Below, in pieces: positions 27,303-36,628 of a stretch of DNA of 64,000 nucleotides. Within the stretch, counting starts at the first letter, position 1, and every line of letters starts with the position of its first letter. The translations under genes were made by a program, and so were the position numbers. The DNA comes from RUG695 sp050943135. Lineage in GTDB: Bacteria; Planctomycetota; Planctomycetia; Pirellulales; Thermoguttaceae. The stretch lies in contig JBMNOP010000006.1 of NCBI GenBank assembly GCA_050943135.1, forward strand, positions 62,001-126,000, read 5' to 3'. The notes beneath the pieces were generated by a model. The model saw only the letters and a list, made by a program, of their open reading frames with translations. It was not told the origin of the DNA and searched no databases.

Positions 27303-30300
27303 ATGCGAAATCATCTCTTCTTCGGCGTTCTTTTCTTTATATCGGGGTTCTTGGTGTCGGGGGCGCTCCCTTCCGCGCTTTCGGCTCAGGAAAGAAACGA
27401 GTGGCCTTCCGACTGCAAGATCGGTATCTTTCTCCATTTCCTTCCCGGCGGAGATACCGCCGACGCCATGCAGGCGAATTTTCAGGTCGAGCGTCTTGCC
27501 GATCAGATCGCCTCGACCGGGGTCGATTATTTCGGAATGACCATGTACCAGAACTCCGGCTGGTTCAACGCGCCGACCGCCCCCTACGATGAGGTTACGG
27601 GGTACAGGGCAGGCGAACGCTGTTGCCCGCGCGATATTCCGATGGAAATGGCCGACGCGCTGGCACGTCGCGGGATTAAGTTCTTCGTTTATGTTACCGG
27701 GCAGGTGCCGAACCGAGACAAAAAAGCCCAGGCGGCCTACGGGTTGGAAGTCGGTCCGAAAGATCAGGTCATCACACCGCAGTTCGCCAAGAAGTGGGCC
27801 GAGGTTTTTCGACACTGGTCGGAACGTTACGGCCGGAAGGTCTTCGGCTGGTGGGTCGACGGCTGTTATACGGGATGTGAATTTAACGAGGAGATCGCCC
27901 AAATCTACCGAGAAGCGCTCTTGGCGGGAAACCCCGACGCGGTGGTCGCGTTTAATCCCGGGGTCAAGGCTCCGGAATGGAAGACGTCGGATTTCACCGC
28001 TGGGGAAATCAACCACCCGTTCGAGGAGAAAGGTTTCGCTCCGAAAAACGGAATCGGACAGAAAGAACAGATACTCACCTTTCAGGGACGGTCCTGGAGC
28101 GCCGGCGGGCCGCGATATTCGACCGAGGAGTGGATCGACTGGGCCAAGCCGGCCATCGATGCCGGGCTGGCGCTCACGATCGATACCGGCCTGACTGTCG
28201 ACGAAAAGGTGCCGACACCGGGCGGGTTCCGGCAAGAGAGCCTCGATCAGATCCGCGCGATCGTTGACGCGGTGAAGGGGTATTCCGAAGCCGATTCGTT
28301 CAAACGAGCCGTCGAGTATGACTGGCTTCGACAGGAAATCACCGCAGGGCGTTCGCTCGAGTCGCCCGAAGCGCTCACCGAACTCTGCCGTCGGACGCAG
28401 GCTCTTTTAAACGCGCAAGAAGAAGAACGCTACATTTCGGAATCGGCCGCCGAGAAACTGCAAAGAGAGATCGACGCCGTACAGACCGAAAACCTCGCGC
28501 CACTCGGTGCCGGGCAGATAAAGGAACGGTATCTGAAGCTCCGATGGCAAGCGCGTGAGGCGATTTTCGATAATCAGCTCGTGAAAGGGATACCGATTGT
28601 TTTCCTCAAAGCGGATCGCTACATTTGGCAGCTGATTCACGAGTATCTCTCCTACTATTATAGTCATACAAATATGGTCGGCGGCGATCTGATGATTCTG
28701 AAGAATCCGGGCCGTTCTTTCGAAGTCGAATCGATCTCGGCGGGGAAATTCCCTCGCGGTTGGTTCTCGACGCCGAGTCTTTCGTTCGACGGCAAGACGC
28801 TCTATTTCGCATTCGCCGATTTTTCGCAGGTTGTCCCCGAGAGGGCGCCGCGAAAGACGCTCCACGATATCATCGCCCGGGGATACGACAACGAAATCGA
28901 AACATACCTGCAACGGGAAGAGGGAAAATACCACCTTTTTAAAATGGATTTGGAAACAGGCCGGACCGAACAGCTAACGTTCGGACCGGACGACGATTTC
29001 GATCCGGCCGAACTGCCCGACGGCGACCTGGTCTTCGTCTCGACCCGACGGGGAGGGTTCGCCCGCTGTACCGCGAGATACGAACCGGTCGAAACGGCCA
29101 CCCTGCATCGCCGAACAAAAGACGGCAAGATCAAGTGCCTCTCGTGGCACGAGACGAACGAGTGGAATCCCTCGGTGCTCGATGACGGGCGGATCCTCTA
29201 CGCGCGCTGGGATTACGTCGACCGCGAAGCGGCACGCTTCATGAATCTGTGGGTCACGAATCCCGACGGGACGGGAGCCAGAGTCCTTTTCGGCAACTAT
29301 ACCCCGAAGGTCGTCGCCTCGCTCCAAGCGAAGCAGGTTCCCGACTCGAACAAGATCTTGTTTATCGGTTCGGGTCATCATGTCGCGGTCGGCGGGCCGC
29401 TCGTCCTCCTTGACCCTTCCAAGGTGAAATACGACCCAACCGATCTGCAAGACACGCTCGACGGAATCGAGGTCCTCTCGCCCGAAATCGCGTTCCCGGA
29501 AACAGCGGTTCCGGGAACGGGGAACACGAAATATTATGTCTCGGACCACTATTACTACAGTCCTTATCCCCTTTCCGAGGATTATTACCTGACCGCGTAC
29601 AGTCACGACCCGAACGGCGGTTATCTGGCACGGCATGGATACGGTTATAACACGGGGCAAAAAGAAGATCATTACGTCGGCTCGTGTGGCGAGTCGTATT
29701 CGGCGGGGAAACTCGGCCTCTATTATCGCGACCGGTTCGGAAACCTGGAACTGATCTATGCCGACCCGCAGGTCAGCTGCCGATACCCGATCCCAATCAA
29801 GCCCCGCCCGAAACCGCCGGTGATCGCCACACAGCTTCCCCAAGAAGAGGCGGTCGAAGGAACGTTTGTCCTTTCGGACGTCTACGACTCGATCGCGCCG
29901 CTATCGAAAGACCGACCGATCAAACAATTGCGGATATTCCAGATTCTTCCCCATTGGCCGGAATACGCCTCGAAAGATCCCCCGCTCGGCAAACCGAACG
30001 CAGCCAACGGGCGCGCGTTCCTTGGAACGGTTCCGGTCGAGGCCGACGGCTCGGCCCATTTTAAGGTGCCCGCCGGAAAACCTCTCTATTTCCAAGCGGT
30101 CGACGCCGAAGGGAAAGCCGTACGCACCATGATGAGCGAGGTTTACCTCCAGCCGGGGGAAAACCGCGGATGCGTCGGATGTCACGAACAGATTCAGACC
30201 GCTTCGGAAAACTTCCCGGCTCAGAAGAGGGCGTTTCAGCGTCCGCCAAGCGTCATCACCCCCGGCCCGGCGGGAACGGCGCCTTTCTCGTTCCCCCTCT

Positions 30301-30689
30301 TCGTGCAACCGGTCCTCGATCGCCACTGCGTCTCGTGCCACAACGGTGAAGAGGGGAGCGACGCGCCCGACCTGCGGGGAATCGTCGAAAACGGGGATTT
30401 TTCGAACGCGTATAACAATCTGATCGACCACACCCGCTGGTATCATTGGGGGCGTGGTACGATCGCAACCATCGCATCGCGTCCCGGAGAAGGAGGGGCC
30501 GACATGTCGGAATTGACCGAAATCCTCGACAATGCCGACCATGGCGAAAAGATCGGCCTTTCCGACGAAGAACGCCGGGCGTTCTACCTCTGGATGGATG
30601 CCAATGTTCCGTTCTACGGGACGGCCGAAAGCGCAACACGCGCCATGGAACTGCGCGGCGAACCGGTTCCGATGCCGCCGGTACAATAG
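27303..30689 (+). CDS. secreted fusion: GH29-like domain, HzsA-like propeller, two CxxCH heme sites
   Basis: A 1128-residue secreted protein. Seen: a signal peptide; residues about 30-345 like an alpha-L-fucosidase (GH29) barrel, with FLHFLPGG, TGVDYFGMTMY and WWVDGC, where Asp186 matches the usual nucleophile position; residues about 430-900 like the beta-propeller/middle domain of the hydrazine synthase alpha-subunit family, with PSLSFDGKTLYFAF and DPAELPDGDLVFVS; EADGSAHFKVPAGKPLYF before a first heme site Cys957-x-x-Cys-His961; and a second, Cys1009-x-x-Cys-His1013, in a cytochrome c-like tail. HzsA-like proteins occur in many planctomycetes without hydrazine metabolism. Joining one to a glycosidase barrel suggests a redox-linked sugar enzyme (inference). 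The ATG at 27303 starts the signal peptide and fits the promoter. Heme attachment would need a periplasmic Ccm or Ccs system. Confidence 0.8.
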   Translation: MRNHLFFGVLFFISGFLVSGALPSALSAQERNEWPSDCKIGIFLHFLPGGDTADAMQANFQVERLADQIASTGVDYFGMTMYQNSGWFNAPTAPYDEVTGYRAGERCCPRDIPMEMADALARRGIKFFVYVTGQVPNRDKKAQAAYGLEVGPKDQVITPQFAKKWAEVFRHWSERYGRKVFGWWVDGCYTGCEFNEEIAQIYREALLAGNPDAVVAFNPGVKAPEWKTSDFTAGEINHPFEEKGFAPKNGIGQKEQILTFQGRSWSAGGPRYSTEEWIDWAKPAIDAGLALTIDTGLTVDEKVPTPGGFRQESLDQIRAIVDAVKGYSEADSFKRAVEYDWLRQEITAGRSLESPEALTELCRRTQALLNAQEEERYISESAAEKLQREIDAVQTENLAPLGAGQIKERYLKLRWQAREAIFDNQLVKGIPIVFLKADRYIWQLIHEYLSYYYSHTNMVGGDLMILKNPGRSFEVESISAGKFPRGWFSTPSLSFDGKTLYFAFADFSQVVPERAPRKTLHDIIARGYDNEIETYLQREEGKYHLFKMDLETGRTEQLTFGPDDDFDPAELPDGDLVFVSTRRGGFARCTARYEPVETATLHRRTKDGKIKCLSWHETNEWNPSVLDDGRILYARWDYVDREAARFMNLWVTNPDGTGARVLFGNYTPKVVASLQAKQVPDSNKILFIGSGHHVAVGGPLVLLDPSKVKYDPTDLQDTLDGIEVLSPEIAFPETAVPGTGNTKYYVSDHYYYSPYPLSEDYYLTAYSHDPNGGYLARHGYGYNTGQKEDHYVGSCGESYSAGKLGLYYRDRFGNLELIYADPQVSCRYPIPIKPRPKPPVIATQLPQEEAVEGTFVLSDVYDSIAPLSKDRPIKQLRIFQILPHWPEYASKDPPLGKPNAANGRAFLGTVPVEADGSAHFKVPAGKPLYFQAVDAEGKAVRTMMSEVYLQPGENRGCVGCHEQIQTASENFPAQKRAFQRPPSVITPGPAGTAPFSFPLFVQPVLDRHCVSCHNGEEGSDAPDLRGIVENGDFSNAYNNLIDHTRWYHWGRGTIATIASRPGEGGADMSELTEILDNADHGEKIGLSDEERRAFYLWMDANVPFYGTAESATRAMELRGEPVPMPPVQ

Positions 30690-30797
30690 AGATCTTTCGT
30701 AACACAAGGCACACCCGACCAAAACGCGTCGTGCACCGCTCTTTCGGATGACGGACAGACCGTCAACGCCGCGCAGAAAAACGATAAACGAAATGCC

Positions 30798-32864
30798 ATG
30801 AAAACCACACGCTCCGATTTCGGTTTTTTCCTCGCCCTTTGCGGGGGGCTCCTCCTTTTTGCGGGACTCCTTCTCGCGACGGGGGGCACCGTCGTTTCGG
30901 CAAACGAACCGCAGGCGTCGGAAAAAAAAGCCGACGAAAAAACCCCGCCGCTGATACGCGGATTTCAGTTCATTTCCGACAAGGACCTGCGCGACGGGTG
31001 GCTCCTCCTCTTTGACGGGAAAACCTTTTTCGGCTGGGAAGCCGAACCGCTGATCGCCCGTCGTCCCCTGGCGGTTCCCGATCCGAAGATCCGTATTTCG
31101 GGGGGGAAGATGTCGATCGAAACCAGATTCCCGATCCGTGTGCGTACCCTCTTTACCCCGGTATTCCCCTGGGCACTTGAACTTGTCTATCAGACCGACG
31201 AAGCTTTCGAAGGGGAGATTTTCCTCGGCGTTCCCGCCCGCGAGGGGGGAAAGAGCGTCTCGCACCTGTTCGAAATTCCGCTGGAAGCGAGCGCCGAACC
31301 GAAAACGATTTCGATCGGCGTTCCGAGTCTCGATGCGGTAACGGTCAACGGACACGTCGAGGATTCGGACATCCTTGTCGAGGAAAAAGGATTGACCCTC
31401 CTGATGACCGCGGGACGAATCGATATCCTCTCGTGCCGCTGGCAACAGAAGAAAACCCCGCTCTTCGACGGCGAATCCCTGACCGGCTGGAAAACGTCGG
31501 GCCGGACGCGTGCCGAAGTCGATAGAGGAACCATTCATCTGACCGGAGGCTCGGGCAACCTCGAGTCGGAAATCCTCTTTTCGGACGGTGTGGCCGGATT
31601 CGAGTTTCGGGAGAAGGTGACCCCGTGCAATTCCGGATTCTTTTTCCGTACGATCCCCGAAAGTGCGATGGACGGTTACGAATGCCAGATGAACAATGCC
31701 CCGCCGGAAGAGGATCGCGCGAAATTCCTCGGCAACGACACGGGGAGTATCTTCCGGCGTGCCGCCGCCCGGCGCGTGGTTGCCGACCCGACCGACTGGA
31801 CCGCCGTCACGCTGATGGCCGACGGGAATTTCTTCCGAACCTGGGTCAACGGGATCCCGACGCTTCTCTGGCACGATACGCGCAAAGCCGACGAGAATCC
31901 GCGTAAGGGGCTCCGCCTCGAAAAAGGCTCGTTCCAGTTCCAGGGGCATGACCCGACGACCGACGTCTCGCTGCGGGAAATCGCCGTCGCGGCCACCGAC
32001 GCCGACGAAGCCCGGATAATCGACACGGTTGCCGCCGCGGCGCGGGGGGATGACGGGTCCGACCCGGACCATGCCGCGTTCTCTCCGTTCCGTGCCCGGA
32101 TGGAATCGCTTCGGGAGGCGGGAACCGGACTGACCGATTTCCACATTCATCTGCGCGGGGGGATGACCGCCGAAAAAGCTCTCGCGCGGCAGGAAGCAAC
32201 CGGAATCGGGTCGGGCATCCTCGAAAATGCGGGGCGGGAATGGCCTCTTTCGGACAACGAATCGCTCGAAGCGTTCATCGACGAGGCCGAACGGATCGCC
32301 TATGCCGCCGATCCCTCGAAAAAGAGCCTCGCGATCGGAATCCAGGTCAACGACCGAGACTGGCACGAAGCGTTCGCCCCCGAACTCCTGGCCCGGCTCG
32401 ACTACGTTCTGGCCGACACGATGATCATGGGAACCGATGCCGACGGAAAACCGCAACGTCTTTGGCTTCTTCCGGCCGATGCGCAGGTAGATCTCGACAC
32501 CTGGATGGAAGAGTATATGGAACATTACCGTCGGATCCTCGACGAGCCGATCACGATCTTGGCAAACCCAACATACCTTCCCAAATTCGCCGAAGATCGT
32601 TATGATGAACTCTGGACCGACGAACGAATGGACGAGGTGATCGAGAAAGCGGTACAAAAGGGTATCGCGCTCGAGATTCAGGCCGAGTCGCCGTTTCCGA
32701 ACGAGCGGTTTCTCCGCAAGGCGCTTGAACGGGGTGCGAAAATCTCGTTCGGCACCAACAATTCCGATCCGGTCCTAAAAAAGCTCGACCGCTGGGAATG
32801 GGCTTTCGAACATTTTGACCTGAACAACAGCAATATTCTTCAAAAAGAGGATGTCCTTAAGTAG
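30798..32864 (+). CDS. secreted DUF1080-DUF1080-PHP-like hydrolase
   Basis: A 688-residue protein with a signal peptide (FFLALCGGLLLFAGLLLATGG region). Seen: a first, degenerate DUF1080 lectin-like domain (about 55-215) with DGWLLLFDGKTFFGWEAE; a second, better one (220-400) with LFDGESLTGWKTSG, GFFFRTIPE and WVNGIPTLLWHD; and a C-terminal PHP-type metal-dependent domain (440-688) starting with Asp447-Phe-His449-Ile-His451 and including ILANPTYLP and ISFGTNNSDP. DUF1080 proteins include 3-keto-disaccharide hydrolases; PHP domains hydrolyse phosphoesters or, in some groups, act on other bonds. The pairing suggests a periplasmic glycan or keto-sugar enzyme. It lies 108 bases after the fusion gene, with no promoter or terminator recognised between them. 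Confidence 0.8.
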   Translation: MKTTRSDFGFFLALCGGLLLFAGLLLATGGTVVSANEPQASEKKADEKTPPLIRGFQFISDKDLRDGWLLLFDGKTFFGWEAEPLIARRPLAVPDPKIRISGGKMSIETRFPIRVRTLFTPVFPWALELVYQTDEAFEGEIFLGVPAREGGKSVSHLFEIPLEASAEPKTISIGVPSLDAVTVNGHVEDSDILVEEKGLTLLMTAGRIDILSCRWQQKKTPLFDGESLTGWKTSGRTRAEVDRGTIHLTGGSGNLESEILFSDGVAGFEFREKVTPCNSGFFFRTIPESAMDGYECQMNNAPPEEDRAKFLGNDTGSIFRRAAARRVVADPTDWTAVTLMADGNFFRTWVNGIPTLLWHDTRKADENPRKGLRLEKGSFQFQGHDPTTDVSLREIAVAATDADEARIIDTVAAAARGDDGSDPDHAAFSPFRARMESLREAGTGLTDFHIHLRGGMTAEKALARQEATGIGSGILENAGREWPLSDNESLEAFIDEAERIAYAADPSKKSLAIGIQVNDRDWHEAFAPELLARLDYVLADTMIMGTDADGKPQRLWLLPADAQVDLDTWMEEYMEHYRRILDEPITILANPTYLPKFAEDRYDELWTDERMDEVIEKAVQKGIALEIQAESPFPNERFLRKALERGAKISFGTNNSDPVLKKLDRWEWAFEHFDLNNSNILQKEDVLK

Positions 32865-32909
32865 GCATTCCGGAATATTCGAACTTCTTCTTAAACGGAA
32901 GGGATACTC

Positions 32910-34400
32910 ATGGAAAAGAAATACGATATCGGGCTGATGGGACTGGCCGTGATGGGGCAGAACCTGGTCCTTAATATGGTCGACCACGGCTTTAACGTGG
33001 CGGTCTTTAACCGAACGGTCGATAAAGTCGACGACTTCCTCGCGCTCGATGAGGTCAAGTCGAAAGGGGATAAAATCACCGGGGCCCATTCGCTCGAAGA
33101 ACTTGTTTCGAAACTGAAATCGCCCCGAATCGTCATGTTGATGATCCAGTCGAAAAACGCGGTTCCCGCCAGCGAGGTGGCGCTCTATCCGGAACACGCC
33201 GCGGTCGATTCGGTCATCGCCCAACTCCTGCCGCTTCTCGAACCGGGCGATCTGATCATCGACGGCGGGAACACGCAGTTCCTCGATACCGAACGCCGTA
33301 CGAAGTTCCTCACCCCAAAGGGGATCCGCTATATCGGAACCGGCGTCTCGGGCGGCGAAGAAGGAGCGCGGAAAGGTCCGAGCCTGATGCCGGGCGGAAA
33401 TCCCGAAGCATGGCCGCTGGTCAAAGACCTGATGCAGTCGATTTCCGCCAAAGTCGGTCCGAACGGCGATATCCCCTGCTGCGAATGGGTCGGGGATCGC
33501 GGCGCGGGCCATTACGTGAAAATGGTCCACAATGGCATCGAATATGGCGACATGCAACTGATCTGCGAGGCGTATTGGCTTCTGAAACACGCGGCGGGTC
33601 TTACCAATGCCGAAATCGGCGAGGTCTTTGCCGAGTGGAACGAGGGGGAACTCGACAGTTACCTGATTCAGATCACCCGCGACATTTTCACGGTCAAAGA
33701 CAAAGAGACGGGAAAAGACCTGGTCGACCTGATCCTCGATACCGCCGGTGCCAAAGGGACCGGCAAATGGATGAGCCAACTGGCGCTCGACCTGGGAGTC
33801 CCGAGTACGCTGGTCACCGAGGCGGTTTACGCCCGCTGTATCTCGGCGATGAAAGATCAACGTCTGGCCGCCGCCAAGGTGTTGACCGGCCCGACCAAGA
33901 AGTGGAACGGAGATCAAAAGACGTTCATCGAACAGGTACGTCGGGCGCTCTACGCCTCGAAGATCTGCTCTTATGCGCAAGGTTTCGTACAATTGCGCGC
34001 AGCGGCCGAAGAATACGGCTGGAACCTGAACTACGGGTCGATCGCCATGCTCTGGCGGGGCGGTTGCATTATCCGCGCGGTCTTTCTCGAACGAATCAAA
34101 GAAGCCTTCGACGCAAATCCCGGCCTGGAAAACCTCCTGTTGGCCCCCTATTTCACCGAGGCGGTTGCATCGGCACAAGATGAGTGGCGCGAAGTGATCA
34201 AAACCGCGGTTGAACTCGGAATTCCCTGCCCGGGAATGACGACCGCGTTGACCTATTTCGACTCGTACCGTAGCGCCAACCTGCCGGCAAACCTGCTTCA
34301 GGCGCAACGCGACTATTTCGGGGCACACACCTACCGCCGTGTCGATAAACCGGGGGAAGGGCCTTTCCACACCGACTGGATTAACGAACGGAACGTCTGA
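32910..34400 (+). CDS. gnd: 6-phosphogluconate dehydrogenase, decarboxylating
   Basis: A 496-residue cytoplasmic enzyme converting 6-phosphogluconate to ribulose 5-phosphate and CO2 with NADP, in the oxidative pentose phosphate pathway. Seen: the Rossmann start GLMGLAVMGQNL, the substrate segment GTGVSGGEEGARKGPSLMPGG near 146-166, the catalytic region HYVKMVHNGIEYGDMQ with its Lys, KGTGKW near 290, and a C-terminal FGAHTYRR matching the family. The length is slightly above the usual 468-482. GGAAGGG sits six bases before the ATG. It follows the DUF1080/PHP gene by 45 bases and precedes an SDR by 32, so the sugar genes may be co-transcribed. Confidence 0.95.
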   Translation: MEKKYDIGLMGLAVMGQNLVLNMVDHGFNVAVFNRTVDKVDDFLALDEVKSKGDKITGAHSLEELVSKLKSPRIVMLMIQSKNAVPASEVALYPEHAAVDSVIAQLLPLLEPGDLIIDGGNTQFLDTERRTKFLTPKGIRYIGTGVSGGEEGARKGPSLMPGGNPEAWPLVKDLMQSISAKVGPNGDIPCCEWVGDRGAGHYVKMVHNGIEYGDMQLICEAYWLLKHAAGLTNAEIGEVFAEWNEGELDSYLIQITRDIFTVKDKETGKDLVDLILDTAGAKGTGKWMSQLALDLGVPSTLVTEAVYARCISAMKDQRLAAAKVLTGPTKKWNGDQKTFIEQVRRALYASKICSYAQGFVQLRAAAEEYGWNLNYGSIAMLWRGGCIIRAVFLERIKEAFDANPGLENLLLAPYFTEAVASAQDEWREVIKTAVELGIPCPGMTTALTYFDSYRSANLPANLLQAQRDYFGAHTYRRVDKPGEGPFHTDWINERNV

Positions 34401-34432
34401 AACCGACGAGAGCTGAAAGGAGAAGGTTTAAA

Positions 34433-35218
34433 ATGACGAATCAAGAATATCTGGAAGATCTTTTCGGGATGAGGGGGCAAACGGCCGTGGTCATCGGCGG
34501 AGCCGGAGCGCTCGGTCTCTCTCTTTCGACCGGTCTGGGAAAAGCGGGCGCGAAGGTCGTCGTCGCCGACGTGCGCGAAGAAGCGTGTGTCGAAGCCGTC
34601 AAAAAGCTTGAAGCGGAAGGGATCGAGGCCATTTGGTCCCTGGTCGACGTCGTTTCCAAAGAGTCGCTCGCCGAACTGCGAGACAAAGCCGTCGCCTGGG
34701 GCGGAAAGGTCGATATCCTGGTCAATTGCGCCGGAATCAATGTCGGCAATTCCTTCCTGGAAGTCGATGCCGACCAATGGGACAAGATCCTCGCGGTCAA
34801 TCTGAAAGGAACGATGCTCGCGTGCCAAACGTTTATCGCGTCGATGCTCCAAACGGGTGGCGGTTCGATCCTCAATATCGGAAGTGTCAATTCCGACAAA
34901 CCCCTTTCGCGCGTGTTCGCCTACGCCGCCAGTAAAGCGGGAGTGGTGAATCTGACACAGAACATCGCCCAGGAATTCGCGACACGGGGAATCCGCTGTA
35001 ACGCGATCTGCCCCGGCTTTTTCCCGGCCGAACAGAACCGCAAACTTCTCGACGCCAAACGGGTCGAGAACATCATGAACGGGACTCCGATGCGCCGTTA
35101 CGGCGACCCGGCGGAGTTGATCGGCGCGGCGCTGTTGCTCCTTTCCCGGAAGGCGGGGAGCTACATCACCGGCTCGGCACTTTATGTCGACGGCGGATTC
35201 ACCTGCAGTTGGTTCTGA
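34433..35218 (+). CDS. SDR-family NAD(P)-dependent oxidoreductase
   Basis: A 261-residue short-chain dehydrogenase. Seen: the cofactor loop GGAGALG at 22-28 (first position Gly instead of Thr), NCAG at 98-101, catalytic Ser151 in NIGSVNS, Tyr164 and Lys168 in YAASK, and the PGF after the active site. An Asp at the end of the second strand (VVVADVRE) favours NAD over NADP (family rule). A strong ribosome site (AAGGAGAAGG) precedes the ATG. Its place after gnd suggests a sugar or sugar acid as substrate, for example a keto-acid reduction, but that is not readable from the sequence. Cytoplasmic. Confidence 0.88.
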   Translation: MTNQEYLEDLFGMRGQTAVVIGGAGALGLSLSTGLGKAGAKVVVADVREEACVEAVKKLEAEGIEAIWSLVDVVSKESLAELRDKAVAWGGKVDILVNCAGINVGNSFLEVDADQWDKILAVNLKGTMLACQTFIASMLQTGGGSILNIGSVNSDKPLSRVFAYAASKAGVVNLTQNIAQEFATRGIRCNAICPGFFPAEQNRKLLDAKRVENIMNGTPMRRYGDPAELIGAALLLLSRKAGSYITGSALYVDGGFTCSWF

Positions 35219-35304
35219 GCGGTGGAGGTGATCCCGGCCAGGGAAGTTCCGAAAGGAAGAGCCGGATCTCAACACGATTTTGAAAAGGATTTCAGGGGAT
35301 TTTT

Positions 35305-36315
35305 ATGTCCGACATTCTCTTCGGAACCCGATTTTCGCGCAGGGACCCGACGCGGCGCGTCAACGCGTCGGCGGTCCTGGCCGCCGACGGGCTGGTTAAG
35401 GTTTACGGGAAGCGCACAGTCGTTGACGGGGTAAGCTTCGAGGTTCGCGAAGGGGAAGTTGTCGGGCTGCTGGGGCCGAACGGCGCGGGAAAAACAACCA
35501 GTTTCCGCATGACGTGCGGGCTGATCTCGGCAAACGCCGGAAAGGTCTTTCTGGCCGGAGACGACGTGTCGAGCTGGCCGATGTACCGTCGTGCCGGAGA
35601 GGGGAAAATGGGTTACCTGCCGCAAGACCGTTCGGTTTTCGGCGCCCTCACGACAGAGAAAAATCTCTATTTGGCGATGGAACTTCTCAAAATCCCCCGC
35701 TCGAAACAGCGGAAGAAGTGCGAGGAACTCCTCAAAAAGTTTAATCTCTGGCATGTCCGCAAGACGATCGTAGGCTCCGGGGGGACCGGCGGACTCTCCG
35801 GGGGGGAACGCCGTCGACTCGAAATCGCCCGGGCACTCCTTTCCGAGCCGCGGATTCTTCTCCTCGACGAGCCGTTTGCCAACGTCGACCCGCACACCGT
35901 CACCGAAATTCAGAAAGTGATTCGGGAACTTTCGTCGGAAGGGATCGCCATTCTGATCACCGACCACCAGATCGACGCAACGATGGAAATCGCCAACCAC
36001 TGCTACGTCATTTACGGCGGGAAAGTTCTCTGTAGCGGCGATCCGATTTCGGTCCTTTCGCATCCGGAAGCACGAAAACTCTATTTCGGCGAAAAGTCGC
36101 AGCAACAGCTCGAAAACCTGATGAAGAAGATTCGGGGGAATCTTCCCGCAGAGGAAGACGACCCCCTTCCCCGCCGTAAAGAGCGGGTCTATCGCATCAA
36201 CGAGGTTCCCGAAGACGAAACAATCCATCCGCCGGGGAAGTCGTGGAAAGGAGCGTTTGTGGACGATTACCTGGAAGATGACGATATTCTCCGATTCAAA
36301 AAGAGAAAACGGTGA
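35305..36315 (+). CDS. lptB: LptB-like ABC transporter ATPase
   Basis: A 336-residue ATPase of the LPS transport type. Seen: Walker A GPNGAGKT at 57-64, the GYLPQDRSVFGALT Q-loop segment, signature LSGGERRRLEIARAL, Walker B LLLDEPFANVDP, and the switch His in ITDHQ. The sequence from LAADGLVKVYGKR to LYFGEK follows LptB closely. LptB powers lipopolysaccharide extraction from the inner membrane with LptF and LptG, which are not in the window. It carries an unusual N-terminal extension of about 25 residues and a charged C-terminal tail of about 80 residues ending in KKRKR. AGGGG sits six bases before the ATG. Confidence 0.88.
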   Translation: MSDILFGTRFSRRDPTRRVNASAVLAADGLVKVYGKRTVVDGVSFEVREGEVVGLLGPNGAGKTTSFRMTCGLISANAGKVFLAGDDVSSWPMYRRAGEGKMGYLPQDRSVFGALTTEKNLYLAMELLKIPRSKQRKKCEELLKKFNLWHVRKTIVGSGGTGGLSGGERRRLEIARALLSEPRILLLDEPFANVDPHTVTEIQKVIRELSSEGIAILITDHQIDATMEIANHCYVIYGGKVLCSGDPISVLSHPEARKLYFGEKSQQQLENLMKKIRGNLPAEEDDPLPRRKERVYRINEVPEDETIHPPGKSWKGAFVDDYLEDDDILRFKKRKR

Positions 36316-36628
36316 AACACGCTCCTTGTTCTCCGGCAAGCGGAGACGAAATTTCAAAAAATCCCGGCCGGAACCTATTCATTTCCGTTGATGTCGCTAT
36401 AATGGGATAGGGTGTTTTGCCCCGACGGTCTTTATTTACCTCTCCGTAACGATGAAACCGTCTTTACGGGTTGTAGTGAAGCTCTCTAGTGTACATTCTC
36501 AGCCGAACCCTTTGTTCCACCCGCTTCTTTCGGGAAAGGTACGCGGGAGATCCGTATCTCGGATGGTTCTCGGAATCTTTCCGGCAGATTGTAAGGGGAA
36601 TCCGGCGTCACCATAACCCAAAAGCGCA
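36316..36628. other. leader region of the HlyD/M50 unit
   Basis: 313 bases. A TATAAT hexamer stands at 36398-36403, but no -35 box is in register. A small hairpin (GAGAT-CCGT-ATCTC) lies near 36547-36560. The segment probably holds the promoter and a long leader for the gene at 36629, which lacks a ribosome site. Confidence 0.35.

Noticed and set aside
27303..30689. True hydrazine synthase (anammox)
   Set aside because: Similarity covers only the HzsA-like region; no HzsB/C, hydrazine dehydrogenase or other anammox gene is present, and the protein carries a glycosidase-like front.
29901..32657. A 918-codon open frame on the minus strand
   Set aside because: It spans the ends of two well-supported plus-strand genes and shows no recognisable motif or ribosome site.
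36398..36403. TATAAT as promoter of the HlyD/M50 unit
   Set aside because: The -10 box is perfect, but nothing like TTGACA is in register; kept only as a note in the gap entry.
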